The notes under the pieces: model-generated
What the model was told of the DNA's origin: nothing
The model's input: the letters and a program-made list of their open reading frames with translations, nothing else
Database searches by the model: none
Made by a program: the position numbers and the translations under genes
Origin: Bacteroidales bacterium UBA2287
GTDB taxonomy: Bacteria > Bacteroidota > Bacteroidia > Bacteroidales > Tenuifilaceae
Direction: 5' to 3'
NCBI GenBank assembly: GCA_002345675.1
Contig: DDWL01000011.1
Span: 1-55,291 of the forward strand
DNA: 55,291 nt
Shown: piece after piece, positions 1-9,146 of the stretch
Numbering within the stretch: position 1 is the first letter of the stretch
Layout of the letters: every line of letters starts with the position of its first letter

Positions 1-194
1 TTCTGCGTTAATTCACTGAATCAGCGAGAAATTTAAATATCGGTAATTTATTTATAACGCATTGGCTCTCGCAGAGAGCGCAGATAATGCAGATGATTAA
101 TACTTAAACTATTTTCTGCATAAATTCCTGTCGGCCGACAGGCAGGAGCGGTATCAGCGAGAAATTAAAAAATCGCATTTACTTCCATGCTTAT
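1..194. repeat. Intergenic repeat text 3' of dapD
   Basis: No gene is seen here. The 14-mer ATCAGCGAGAAATT occurs twice in the same orientation (20-33 and 153-166). Between the copies lies a perfect 16-bp palindrome, CCTGTCGGCCGACAGG, at 127-142. GCGTTAATTCACT (5-17) recurs at 51542-51554, also directly after a gene end. The wording resembles the 'ctgcgttaatctgcg' repeats scattered between genes in many Bacteroidota. The function is unknown. Confidence 0.6.
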
Positions 195-1010
195 TTATAC
201 TGCTACATTAAAATCGCGAAGAGCATCGTTTAGCGATGTTTTCAGATTGGTTGAAGGTTTACGCTCGCCAATAATTAGTGCACACGGTACTTGGTAGTCG
301 CCAGCAGCAAAGCGTTTTGTGTACGAGCCCGGAATTACGACCTTTCGCGGAGGAACGTAACCCTTGTATTCAATTGGAGATGATGCAGTAACATCAATTA
401 TTTTTGTTGAGTTTGTAATAACAACATTTGCACCCAGAACTGCTTCGGCTCCAATGTGAGCCCCTTCAACAATAATACAACGGGAACCAACAAAGCAGCC
501 ATCCTCAATAATAACAGGTGCAGCCTGTACAGGCTCAAGCACGCCTCCAATGCCAACACCTCCTGAAAGGTGAACATTTTTTCCAATTTGAGCGCACGAA
601 CCAACGGTAGCCCACGTATCGACCATAGTTCCCTCGTCGACATATGCGCCAATATTTACATACGAAGGCATGAGTATAACTCCCTTGGCCAAATATGCAC
701 CATAGCGGGCAATTGCGTGGGGAACAACCCTAACGCCAAGCTGCTTATAGCCAGTTTTAAGTGGAATTTTATCGTAAAACTCGAAGGGACTAACCTCAAA
801 TGACTCCATTTGCTTTATACGAAAGTAAAGGATAACCGCTTTTTTAACCCAACCATTTACCTGCCAGCCGTTTTGAGTTGGCTCGGCAACACGAAGTTGC
901 CCAATGTTTAAAAGGCGAACAACTTGTTCAACAGTTTCAGCTTCGATTGAAGAAAATGAAACATCCTTTTTGTCCCAAGCCCCTTCAATAATCTCTTTCA
1001 ACTCTTTCAT
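195..1010 (-). CDS. dapD: 2,3,4,5-tetrahydropyridine-2,6-dicarboxylate N-succinyltransferase
   Basis: This cytoplasmic enzyme transfers succinyl from succinyl-CoA to tetrahydrodipicolinate in the succinylase branch of meso-diaminopimelate and lysine synthesis, which feeds peptidoglycan. The 271-aa length is that of the DapD family. An alpha-helical N-terminal domain (about 1-100) is followed by a left-handed beta-helix of hexapeptide repeats (about 105-235), including the family-typical stretch GTMVDTWATVGSCAQIGKNV and SGGVGIGGVLEP. The family works as a trimer with active sites between subunits. The gene stands alone; TTG-N21-TATTTTCG upstream on the minus strand is a weak promoter candidate. 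No unusual features were seen. Confidence 0.96.
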   Translation of the reverse strand: MKELKEIIEGAWDKKDVSFSSIEAETVEQVVRLLNIGQLRVAEPTQNGWQVNGWVKKAVILYFRIKQMESFEVSPFEFYDKIPLKTGYKQLGVRVVPHAIARYGAYLAKGVILMPSYVNIGAYVDEGTMVDTWATVGSCAQIGKNVHLSGGVGIGGVLEPVQAAPVIIEDGCFVGSRCIIVEGAHIGAEAVLGANVVITNSTKIIDVTASSPIEYKGYVPPRKVVIPGSYTKRFAAGDYQVPCALIIGERKPSTNLKTSLNDALRDFNVAV

Positions 1011-1129
1011 TTTAGCACATATTTAATTGCGAAAATAACCTTTTTAAGATTAATAGAACAATGTTCACATTCGAATATTATTACCGAGAAGTTTAAAACT
1101 GAATCCTTACCAACAAAAAAACGGCTATA

Positions 1130-1160
1130 TTGCATAAATAATTTTAAAACCTTACTTTTG
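1130..1160 (+). promoter_or_regulatory. Bacteroidota-type promoter for the Wzz-like gene
   Basis: TTG at 1130-1132, a 20-nt spacer and TACTTTTG at 1153-1160 match the Bacteroidota pattern TTTG-N19-21-TAnnTTTG. The predicted leader to the ATG at 1201 is about 35 nt. Confidence 0.6.
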
Positions 1161-1200
1161 AAGCAAATAAAATTAAATAATAGAACCTAAAAGAATACAT

Positions 1201-2190
1201 ATGACACAAGAACCAGCAACCCAAACAAAACGTGAAGAAATTGACCTTTTTACCGTTGCCGAAAAAGGCAAAAAAACGGTAATAAGCATAGGTAAGTTAA
1301 TAGGGCGATTTGTTACTTTTTCGGCCTTGCTTTTACTACGTTACTACTACCTTACAATTATTGCTATTATAGCTGGTGTTTTTTTAGGTTATTTAGATTA
1401 TAATGGCAAATCCGACACATACAGCTCCGAGGCAATTGTATACGCATATGGACCCGATAATTTAATTTGCGAGCAAACAATTGCCCAAATTAACCATTAC
1501 CTACAAAATGGTGAAAAACAAAAACTTGGCAAATTATTACAAATTGATGAAGCCAAGGCAAAAAGTATTCTTTCGATTGAATCCTTTTTTGGTATTGACT
1601 ACAACAGAGATTTTCAATATGATATAATTGATTACTACAAAAACTTTAATGCTAAAGACACTACAAAAAAAATAGTCCCTGGATACTTGTTTTTAAAAAT
1701 TAGGACCAGAGACAGCGACGTTAATTCTGAAATGCTAAATAAAACTACTACTTTTTTAAACAATGATTTGTATTTTAAAAGGGCTTTTGCCCTTAAACGT
1801 GCAGAAGATAGTTCAATGATGACTCAGTATATTTATGAAGCAAAATCTCTCGACAGTATTCATACTATACAATATAAAAATCCTAAGACGGCAAAAAACA
1901 CTTCGTCATCATCGTTTTTTTTAATGAACGAAAAAGAAATCAAACCCCTTTCGCCACAAATTATTCAGTACACATCAATGTCGCACCACTACAAAAACAG
2001 GCTGCAAAAGTACACAAAACCCTTTACAATTATTCAAGACTACTCTTCAATAGCAGTTAACGAAAAGGCTTTTAAACTTAAAATTATTAAATGGTTGTTT
2101 TACTGCGGACTAATTTGCTACGCATTATGTCTTATAATATTCTACCGAAAAACTATTATAAATTTTTACCTCAAGGCTAAAAATTTATAA
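1201..2190 (+). CDS. Two-TM membrane protein, possible chain-length regulator (Wzz-like)
   Basis: This 329-aa protein has a short cytoplasmic N-terminus, a TM helix at about 40-63 (starting near LLLLRYYYLTIIAIIAGVFL), a roughly 230-residue outer domain and a second TM at about 302-320 with a short basic tail. That is the topology of polysaccharide co-polymerases (Wzz), which set O-antigen chain length in the inner membrane. Its position converging on an O-antigen locus fits. No clear Wzz motif is visible, including the proline-rich segment usual before TM2, so function is inferred from topology and context only. It has its own promoter. It could instead be an unrelated conserved Bacteroidota membrane protein. 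Confidence 0.5.
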   Translation: MTQEPATQTKREEIDLFTVAEKGKKTVISIGKLIGRFVTFSALLLLRYYYLTIIAIIAGVFLGYLDYNGKSDTYSSEAIVYAYGPDNLICEQTIAQINHYLQNGEKQKLGKLLQIDEAKAKSILSIESFFGIDYNRDFQYDIIDYYKNFNAKDTTKKIVPGYLFLKIRTRDSDVNSEMLNKTTTFLNNDLYFKRAFALKRAEDSSMMTQYIYEAKSLDSIHTIQYKNPKTAKNTSSSSFFLMNEKEIKPLSPQIIQYTSMSHHYKNRLQKYTKPFTIIQDYSSIAVNEKAFKLKIIKWLFYCGLICYALCLIIFYRKTIINFYLKAKNL

Positions 2191-2204
2191 CCCAATAAAT
2201 ACTA

Positions 2205-2239
2205 AAAATGGGTGTTTAGGAAGTCTAGACACCCATTTT
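2205..2239. terminator. Bidirectional terminator between Wzz-like gene and O-antigen locus
   Basis: A 15-bp stem (2205-2219 with 2225-2239, one G-U pair) has A-runs on the left and T-runs on the right, so it can end transcription from both converging units. The core is ATGGGTGT / ACACCCAT. Confidence 0.8.
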
Positions 2240-2288
2240 AATTCCTAACCGTAGCAGATTCGAAAACTGAACGCAACAAATCCCTTCG

Positions 2289-3500
2289 CTATTTTAACTT
2301 AATGCGTCGTTTTACAATTGAATAAATATGAAACCCCAAACTACCAAAAAGCAAAAGAATCATTGGAGTAAATGAAATCATATTTTCAAAAAAATTAAGT
2401 ACTGTGAAACTCAATAAAACTGAAAGGGATATTAATGAGTATGAACTATTGAAAGAGAGAATATAAACAACAATAAAATTTACACCAATTATAATAACAA
2501 GCATAAGTGACACTCCCAACCAACCAGCATAAGAATATGCACCTGAGAATACTGTTCCTGCGGTAAAATTTGAGTTAATTATAGCTGTCTTTCTTGTTTT
2601 TAAATTTAAATGTTCTGAAAGTATTAATTTCGCCCTCGAAGGAAGAAACTCGGAAACAATTAACCCTTTAAAATCAGGAGTAACTGGTGTTGATGTAATT
2701 ACGTTATGCTGAAAATTCGCTATTGGAGATGCAGCATACATATATGCCCATGCAAACTCGTGGGGCAAAAACCTTGGGTAGTCGCTATTTAATTGACTAA
2801 CAGTTACAAAACTTGACCCTCCTCTTACTCTTTCCTTTGCTTTTTCTCGATAATTTCCAACAACACCAAAAGCGTATGTAATTAGGATAATAAAAGAAAC
2901 AAAAAACAATGCATGTCTAATTTTTAATGCTGTAACTCTAAGTGCAGTATAAAAAAAACACTGTATTATAATAATAATTATAATACTTCTGCTAAAAAGA
3001 ATAATATATGGCATTATGTTTAAGACTACTAAAAGCATATATCTCCTGTTCCATTTCTCAGATAAAAGACCAAAAAGAACAGCAACAAGAAATACACCAC
3101 AAGTACACGCTAACGTATGTATAATTGGAATTGAATAGAATTCTCGGTAGTCGACAAGGGTGGTTTTAAAAAGAATATCGAAAATAGGAATCTTGCCGTT
3201 TAAAATAATTTCAATAACAAAAACCAAAAGCGAAAGTGCCGTTGCGATATGCAAAAAAGAATTACTCGGCCTTGCAGCTAAAGTTAAGTTCATATTAACC
3301 AGTCGATTCTTTACTATGTAACCAAGAGTAATAAAAAGAACAAGACTTAGCAGTATAAAAGCAATAAAGGAACCCTTAACTGGAGGGAAAAGATTAGACC
3401 AGCCTAAAATGTAAAGGGTAAAAGTAAAAAGCAAAACAATTGCAAACAGGTAAAAAGGATTACCTATTACAGCCTTTAAACTTAATGTTTTAAAATGCAT
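2289..3500 (-). CDS. O-antigen polymerase-like membrane protein (Wzy-like, copy 2)
   Basis: This 403-aa protein is very hydrophobic, with about ten to twelve predicted TM helices and a larger periplasmic loop at about 210-300, the layout of Wzy repeat-unit polymerases. It is recognisably related to the product of 6957..8117: both share KGL(I/L)V(S/T)xxLP in the large loop and a later (Y/F)xYxGWxGxSxM segment. It is the last gene of the minus-strand locus, 13 bp after the ligase gene. Wzy proteins polymerise undecaprenyl-linked repeat units on the periplasmic face. Sequence conservation in the family is poor, so the call rests on topology, paralogy and context. Confidence 0.65.
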   Translation of the reverse strand: MHFKTLSLKAVIGNPFYLFAIVLLFTFTLYILGWSNLFPPVKGSFIAFILLSLVLFITLGYIVKNRLVNMNLTLAARPSNSFLHIATALSLLVFVIEIILNGKIPIFDILFKTTLVDYREFYSIPIIHTLACTCGVFLVAVLFGLLSEKWNRRYMLLVVLNIMPYIILFSRSIIIIIIIQCFFYTALRVTALKIRHALFFVSFIILITYAFGVVGNYREKAKERVRGGSSFVTVSQLNSDYPRFLPHEFAWAYMYAASPIANFQHNVITSTPVTPDFKGLIVSEFLPSRAKLILSEHLNLKTRKTAIINSNFTAGTVFSGAYSYAGWLGVSLMLVIIIGVNFIVVYILSFNSSYSLISLSVLLSFTVLNFFENMISFTPMILLLFGSLGFHIYSIVKRRIKLK

Positions 3501-3513
3501 TACAACACTTAAA

Positions 3514-4881
3514 CTAGTTAATACTATTTACACGTTTGCTCACGTAAGCAGCCAACCCAAAATATGATAGAAAGAAACTAAAAAAAACAGAAAATGATGC
3601 AATCCCAGCAATTCGATTAAAGGCAGACTCAACAAAAAAAAGAATTATAAAGAACGCTATAAAACCAATAAAAAACCAGTTTTTTTGCTTAAAAGCATAT
3701 AAAATAGAAACAGCAATAAGCAGAATTAAAAAAAGCAGCCCCCAAAGTCCAATTCCTAAGCATGTTTCTAAAAACTGGTTATGGCAATTAAGTTTACTTT
3801 CTGCGGCATACACAATACCTTCCTTTTCATAAAAATTTGTAAGTGCTTGTCTAATGCTATTTGGACCAATACCAACCCAAATATTGTTTTCAATTAATGA
3901 TAATGAGCCTTTCCAAATATAAATCCTCATGGTTGTCCAGTCCTCTTTCCATTCTGGAAGTTTTCTAGTTACAACCAAATCCTTTGCAGCCAGAAGCGTT
4001 AAGTAGTACTTTAGGCTCATCCGGTTTAAAAACCCAGTTTCAATTTCTTGGCTGGTATTATTATGAATTGACCTAAACTGCTTTTCCCCGAAGTGAGGCA
4101 ATACGAATAGAATGCTCATTATAAACCCTAGGATGGCGAGGCCAATAAAAACTCGCCGTTTAATAAAAAAACTTCGAATAGAAAGGGAAACTACCAGGAG
4201 TAAAAAAATAAAAATCCCAATTCGAGAGTTAAGAAGCAATAGCGATACAAAAAACAGAACAATTAGGATCATCCATGCCGTAAACTTCAATTTCGTTGCT
4301 AAGAACTCCTTCCTTAGTGCAAACAATACTAAAAAACAAACATTTAAGTACAACGAAAAGTAGCTTGGATGTAATAAAACAGAAAGATTAGCTCCAAAAA
4401 AATAACTATCAAACTCAGAAATATTTGGGTTAAAGACCAATTCTCCTCCATTAAAACTAAGCGACCTGTAAATGGCAAAACCATAGCAAAAAAATAACGC
4501 AACAGCGTTTCCAAGCACAAAAATAGCTAAAAGTTTATTTCTATTTAAAAAGTAGAGCTCTCTTGAAAAAGGGAAAACCAGAGGAATTATAAGAAGAGAA
4601 AGTTTGGTTTCTAAATCAGAAAGTTCGTCCCTTAAACTTCCAAAAAAAATTGCTCTAGCAACATGTAACAAAAAAAATACCGAAGGGAGCATGAGCAATA
4701 CTCTAATTCCCTTTAGGGAATAATCCTTTAAAACAAAATAAGAAATAATTGTAACTAATGCCCAAAGGTATAAGGATGGAACTAAAACCCCTATATTAAT
4801 TGGCATTACAAAGAGTAAGAGCGCAAAAAGATACAAACTTATTGCACCTATTTTACTTCCATTATTGACTAGCCCAAACAT
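3514..4881 (-). CDS. O-antigen ligase family protein (WaaL/Wzy_C)
   Basis: This 455-aa polytopic membrane protein has about twelve TM helices and a periplasmic loop at about 270-365. The loop carries WVGIGPNSIRQ and, further on, NCHNQFLETCLGIGLWGL, the hallmark of the O-antigen ligase/polymerase (Wzy_C) family, with the conserved His of the HNxxL type. Family members join finished polymer to lipid A-core or another acceptor at the outer face of the inner membrane. It lies 2 bp downstream of the WecA-like gene, so the two are surely co-transcribed. A polymerase role cannot be excluded, but two better Wzy candidates lie nearby. Confidence 0.78.
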   Translation of the reverse strand: MFGLVNNGSKIGAISLYLFALLLFVMPINIGVLVPSLYLWALVTIISYFVLKDYSLKGIRVLLMLPSVFFLLHVARAIFFGSLRDELSDLETKLSLLIIPLVFPFSRELYFLNRNKLLAIFVLGNAVALFFCYGFAIYRSLSFNGGELVFNPNISEFDSYFFGANLSVLLHPSYFSLYLNVCFLVLFALRKEFLATKLKFTAWMILIVLFFVSLLLLNSRIGIFIFLLLVVSLSIRSFFIKRRVFIGLAILGFIMSILFVLPHFGEKQFRSIHNNTSQEIETGFLNRMSLKYYLTLLAAKDLVVTRKLPEWKEDWTTMRIYIWKGSLSLIENNIWVGIGPNSIRQALTNFYEKEGIVYAAESKLNCHNQFLETCLGIGLWGLLFLILLIAVSILYAFKQKNWFFIGFIAFFIILFFVESAFNRIAGIASFSVFFSFFLSYFGLAAYVSKRVNSIN

Positions 4882-4883
4882 AT

Positions 4884-5885
4884 CTATTTACTATTGCTGC
4901 TGGGAAATGGTTTACGCTTATCGACCAACTTTGTTAATGCAAAGAGCACCACTAAACAAAGTAAAAAACATAAGGGGACAAGTGCCTTATAGTAAACTCC
5001 CACTAATGCCAAGCCGAAAAATAAAACATTAACAAAGAGGCCAAATAGCACTGTTTTCTGATGACTAAACCCATACTGAACTATGCGTTGATAGGCATGA
5101 TTTCGATGAGCTTTCGACAAATCTTCCTTATTTAAAAAGCGACGCAATAGCGTTAAGGTTGCATCGAACCAAAACAACGAGCTAAGCATTAGCAGGTTTA
5201 AAATCGACAGTTGGTTTGTGTTTTGGAAGTATATTGAAAAAATGGCAACATTAAAACCTAACAAAGTGCTACCTACATCGCCCATAAATATTTTAGCTGG
5301 GGGCCAGTTCCAAACTAAAAAACCAGCAACAGCCGCAACCAGTATAAGTAAAAGCCAGTTGTTTGTTAAAATAAAAAGGGCAACACAAATAAAAACAACC
5401 TCAGTGCTAATATAGCCATCAATTCCATCTAAAAAGTTAAACAGGTTTATAAACCAAACAACAGCAATAACTGCTATTATTGAAAGAATAGCTGACCACT
5501 CAATGGTATAAACCCCTAAATCGATACGTTGAAGGCCTCCTAAAAAAAATAGCGCTCCGCTTGCCGAAACTACTTGAACAAAAAGCCTTACTTTGGGTGA
5601 AAGGCTAACAACGTCATCGATTAATCCAAAGGTGGCAACAGGCAATCCGCATAAAATGGCAAAGAATAAGCTATCCGATATTCCATCAAGGAAAAACCAC
5701 AAAAAGAACAATGCAGTAAACCATACAATAGCAATGGCCAAACCGCCACCTCGGGGAGTTGGAACCGAGTGTGAACTTCGATCGTTGGGTATATCTAAAA
5801 CCGACTTTTTAAGTGCAACTTTTCGAACCCACAAGGTTGCGAGTAAACTGGCAATAAAAGCAAGTGCAGAAAATGCATATATCAT
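4884..5885 (-). CDS. Undecaprenyl-phosphate sugar-1-phosphate transferase (WecA/WbpL-like GT4)
   Basis: This 333-aa integral membrane enzyme of the MraY/WecA family starts repeat-unit synthesis by moving a HexNAc-1-phosphate from UDP-sugar to undecaprenyl phosphate. Visible motifs are GLIDDVVSLSP (Mg-binding Asp pair), FNFLDGIDGY, MGDVGSTLLGF and the cytoplasmic HRNHAYQR loop. The protein has about ten TM helices. It lies 6 bp after a WbpV-like SDR, and a WbpM-like dehydratase heads the locus. That trio parallels the Pseudomonas QuiNAc/FucNAc start, so the substrate may be a 6-deoxy-HexNAc rather than GlcNAc. The substrate is inferred; the family is secure. Confidence 0.87.
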   Translation of the reverse strand: MIYAFSALAFIASLLATLWVRKVALKKSVLDIPNDRSSHSVPTPRGGGLAIAIVWFTALFFLWFFLDGISDSLFFAILCGLPVATFGLIDDVVSLSPKVRLFVQVVSASGALFFLGGLQRIDLGVYTIEWSAILSIIAVIAVVWFINLFNFLDGIDGYISTEVVFICVALFILTNNWLLLILVAAVAGFLVWNWPPAKIFMGDVGSTLLGFNVAIFSIYFQNTNQLSILNLLMLSSLFWFDATLTLLRRFLNKEDLSKAHRNHAYQRIVQYGFSHQKTVLFGLFVNVLFFGLALVGVYYKALVPLCFLLCLVVLFALTKLVDKRKPFPSSNSK

Positions 5886-5891
5886 AATTTA

Positions 5892-6773
5892 CTACAATAA
5901 ACTTCGCCTTAGCGACTCCTCGGTGTCGAAAGGCACTTTAAAATTCGTTTTTACTAATGTACTAACGATTGAAACCGATAATCTCCCAAAAAGTTTACTA
6001 AAAACACCTGGGAAAACTTTAACCAATAGCCTAATAAGTATTTTGGGTACAGGGAAAAGCCTTAATCGAATATTTTTATAGTGGGCAATTGCTACAACTA
6101 AATTTTTAGTTGAAATTGGGCAACCATCGGAGATTAAGAATACACCACTAGTTGGCTGAAAAGCAATATGCTTTATAAACGAAACTAAGTTTGCAACAAA
6201 TATAAAATCTCTGTTCTCGTCTGCATTACCTAAAGGTAAAGGCCAACCTTGCGATACAAGGTTTACTAGTTTGAAAAAATTTCCGGGACACTTATTACCA
6301 TAAACCATTGGTGGCCTAATAATACTGACCTTAAAAGAATCTGTGTTTATTGATTGCAGTAAATTGTCGGCATTTAATTTTGACTGGCCATATTCATTTA
6401 CGGGATTAGGGTTGGTATTTTCATCAATTTCCTCAAAATTACCATAAACCGAAATGGTACTCATTTGAATAAAATGCTTTACCCCTGCCCTTTTTGCATT
6501 TTCACATAAATAAACGGCTAGCCTGTTGTTAACTTTGTCGTAGTCCTCTTTCGGCACATTTTTTCTATGGGCAATACCAACAAAATTAACAACAACATCT
6601 GCCCCAAAAAAATTTGTTTCGGTAAGTGAAAAGAAATCGGTTACAACGGTCTCATTTAAGCAACCAGTTTCAACTCTCGAATAAACCATAAGGTCACTTT
6701 CGGCCCTAATAAGTTGAATGAAGTTTGACGCTATGTAACTATCGCCTCCGAGAACTAAAACCTTATAAGACAT
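5892..6773 (-). CDS. NAD-dependent epimerase/dehydratase (WbpV-like SDR)
   Basis: This 293-aa extended short-chain dehydrogenase has an N-terminal Rossmann motif, VLVLGGDSYIASNFI (a GGxxxIxxx variant), and the catalytic YGQSK (YxxxK) at about 128-132. It belongs to the nucleotide-sugar 4-epimerase/4-reductase group. In WbpV-type pathways such an enzyme reduces the UDP-4-keto-6-deoxy-HexNAc made by a WbpM-type dehydratase to UDP-QuiNAc. Its place directly before the WecA/WbpL-like transferase supports that role. A 4-epimerase giving another HexNAc is the main alternative. There is 183 bp between it and the upstream polymerase gene. Confidence 0.72.
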   Translation of the reverse strand: MSYKVLVLGGDSYIASNFIQLIRAESDLMVYSRVETGCLNETVVTDFFSLTETNFFGADVVVNFVGIAHRKNVPKEDYDKVNNRLAVYLCENAKRAGVKHFIQMSTISVYGNFEEIDENTNPNPVNEYGQSKLNADNLLQSINTDSFKVSIIRPPMVYGNKCPGNFFKLVNLVSQGWPLPLGNADENRDFIFVANLVSFIKHIAFQPTSGVFLISDGCPISTKNLVVAIAHYKNIRLRLFPVPKILIRLLVKVFPGVFSKLFGRLSVSIVSTLVKTNFKVPFDTEESLRRSLL

Positions 6774-6956
6774 TTGATATTTTAATGTTAAATGTTAATA
6801 TAAAATAAAACTACAAGCATAACCTTTACTTATTTTTTTCCTTTTAGTAATTACTCCTGTAAACTTAACAATTCTGTCACAACACTTTAATTAAAATAGG
6901 CCTTTAAATATGTAAAACCGTCATATAATAATAATTGAACAAAAAAACCTTTAATA

Positions 6957-8117
6957 TCAAACAAGTTTCCTCCTCGCTAATAATCCAAAAATAATAGGAA
7001 AAACTAGTTGCAACGAAATAGCAGAATAGGTATACATATTGCCAAACGTGTTCAACAAAACAATAGTTAAAAGGATTGCAAGCCCCTCGGCAAAATATTC
7101 TTTAAACAACAATAGTGTAAGTATATATAATATTGAAGTACTAATGAAGAATATGAACATAAAAGACATGCCGATCCATCCCCCATATCCAAAAGATGCC
7201 GAATAAAGGGTTGATGTATTTAAAAACTGGTAAACCAATGGCGGTTTATAGTCAAACATATTAAAGTGCTTAATAATTCGTTTCGAAATAAAATCGGGTA
7301 AGGCTTGAGTTACTAACAACCCTTTTAAGTCTAATTTTTCGGGCTTTCCGTTTTCAACATTTAAGTTTAAATTCCCTAAAGAAGAAACGGAATAAATATA
7401 AATCCAGTAATACTCTTTTGGTATGTCGCTTTTCAGAAAATCGTTTGTAGCATTTGTGGCTATTGGCAAAGCCACTTTACTCCCCCTTAAAGAGCGATGG
7501 TTTCCCATTAACCCAAACAAGTAGCCAATGCCTAAAAAGGAGACTAAAAACAGGGCTACTACCCGCATTCTAATTCTTTTAATATACAGAATTGTTATAA
7601 ACCATATTGATATGAGTGCTGCCACAAAAAACAACCTACTAACAAGTAAAACGCCTGGAAGCAAACATATAAGCATGTAAACCAAGTACTTCTTCTTTTT
7701 AAAACTAAGGTAGCTATTATAAAGCCGAACTATATAGTACGAATTAAATGTAATAATTAAGGGGTGAAGGACTGGGATCCCAAAATCTAAGTTTAAATCG
7801 AGTTCGTTCTTAGTCAACACTTCAATTAGAGGTATATGCCTAGAATAAATAAATTCTATTAAGTATAAAAACATTAAACCCATTGTAATCCAAAATGAGT
7901 TTGGGGTAATAGTTTTAGGGTAATACTTTATTACTTTATACTTATCGAACCATACCCCAAAAAAGAATGATATTACAACGGTTGCAATTAAAAAATAAAT
8001 TAAATTTTCATTTAATATCGAAAAGGAATTTGACCATTTTAGTTGGTACAAAAGAAAAATAATTAAAAAGGATAATACATAAAGCAAGAATGGATTAACA
8101 ATAAATCGTTTAATCAT
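6957..8117 (-). CDS. O-antigen polymerase-like membrane protein (Wzy-like, copy 1)
   Basis: This 386-aa polytopic protein has about ten to twelve TM helices, an Arg/Lys-rich cytoplasmic loop and a large loop at about 210-300 containing KLDLKGLLVTQALPDF, followed by SFGYGGWIGMSFM. It is a paralogue of 2289..3500 but clearly diverged. The role is as a candidate Wzy that joins repeat units on the periplasmic side. It lies 48 bp after the CgeB-like transferase gene, within the transferase half of the locus. Two polymerase-like genes in one locus is unusual; see findings. Confidence 0.65.
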   Translation of the reverse strand: MIKRFIVNPFLLYVLSFLIIFLLYQLKWSNSFSILNENLIYFLIATVVISFFFGVWFDKYKVIKYYPKTITPNSFWITMGLMFLYLIEFIYSRHIPLIEVLTKNELDLNLDFGIPVLHPLIITFNSYYIVRLYNSYLSFKKKKYLVYMLICLLPGVLLVSRLFFVAALISIWFITILYIKRIRMRVVALFLVSFLGIGYLFGLMGNHRSLRGSKVALPIATNATNDFLKSDIPKEYYWIYIYSVSSLGNLNLNVENGKPEKLDLKGLLVTQALPDFISKRIIKHFNMFDYKPPLVYQFLNTSTLYSASFGYGGWIGMSFMFIFFISTSILYILTLLLFKEYFAEGLAILLTIVLLNTFGNMYTYSAISLQLVFPIIFGLLARRKLV

Positions 8118-8165
8118 TTTAAGTCTTTTAAATTTGAATTATGCTACTACACTGCAACTTGATTT

Positions 8166-9146
8166 TCAACTAAACACATCGATAAGAAATGAATGTAACG
8201 AGTAACGATTTAGTATGTCGGGCGAAATTTCATCAAATGTCGAATTTAAAAAACGTTCATCAATAAGCGGGTTCTTTCTGTCAACTACACACACATTCAG
8301 GTCATTGTATAAATCATAATCTTTAATCGACTTATTTGTTGTAATTAACTTTCGCTTAGCGGCAAGCACTTCAAATGTTCGCATTGTTAGTCCCGATTGC
8401 TTTGGGTGCTGAATGTCAACTACAACTTTAGATGCCAAGACAATGTTGGCCACTTCGGTATGCGGAAGCGATTTATACTTAAAATCGTCTGCCCTTGTAT
8501 TTCGAAAACTGCTATCCGTAAAAACCTTTGCGTAATAGTAAAACTTGCTAGGCAAATAAAAATAAAAAAACAACTTATACCTACCCTTAAGTTGACGTTC
8601 AATTTTCCTCAGAATCATGTATCTATCGCTGTGAACTGTACCAATAAAGCAAGCGTCGTAGGTATTTACGGGCTTTATTTCTTGGCAATAATCGTCTAAG
8701 AAAAAGAGGGGTCTAAATATTGCAATATCAATTAAATCAGCATCTTCCTTGTCAAATGTAAGCACTTTATCAAAAAATGGAATTAAGCCCTTAACTTGCC
8801 TATTGTTTCGAATCGAATCGTAAAGGTAAAGAATAAATTTCGCATTTGGCTGAGCCTTTTTAAACCTAAGTATAATATCTGAAGTTACCGATTCGGCTTT
8901 AATAACAAAAACATAATCGTAAGTCTTCTCAGCAATGCTTGCAAAAACCTGGTCGTAGTACTTATTTATTCTCCTACTAACAAGGCTATTATTTATTCTT
9001 ATTAACACCTTCGATATAAAGGAGTTTGATGGCCGAGAGTCGAAAAAATCGACTTCAGCACCAAGCGATTGTAATTTTTTTAAAATTTCAACCTCGTAGT
9101 TATGAAACCTAACCGATAAGAAAAGAATTTTTTTATCCTTAAACAT
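8166..9146 (-). CDS. Glycosyltransferase, CgeB/GT4-like
   Basis: This 326-aa soluble protein begins with KKILFLSVRFHNYEVEILKKL, typical of GT-B transferases whose first domain binds acceptor. The second domain carries AVFIGT-like CFIGTVHSDRY and a donor-site segment, SGLTMRTFEVLAAKRKLITT, as in the CgeB/glycosyl_transf_1_2 group. It probably adds one sugar of the O-antigen repeat unit on the cytoplasmic face. The donor is unknown. Its ATG shares one base with the stop of the upstream SDR gene (TAATG overlap at 9146), so the two are translationally coupled. Confidence 0.7.
   Translation of the reverse strand: MFKDKKILFLSVRFHNYEVEILKKLQSLGAEVDFFDSRPSNSFISKVLIRINNSLVSRRINKYYDQVFASIAEKTYDYVFVIKAESVTSDIILRFKKAQPNAKFILYLYDSIRNNRQVKGLIPFFDKVLTFDKEDADLIDIAIFRPLFFLDDYCQEIKPVNTYDACFIGTVHSDRYMILRKIERQLKGRYKLFFYFYLPSKFYYYAKVFTDSSFRNTRADDFKYKSLPHTEVANIVLASKVVVDIQHPKQSGLTMRTFEVLAAKRKLITTNKSIKDYDLYNDLNVCVVDRKNPLIDERFLNSTFDEISPDILNRYSLHSFLIDVFS

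Noticed and set aside
5593..6081. Plus-strand 162-aa frame over the WecA-like and SDR genes
   Set aside because: It is antisense to two well-supported genes and has no recognisable domain.
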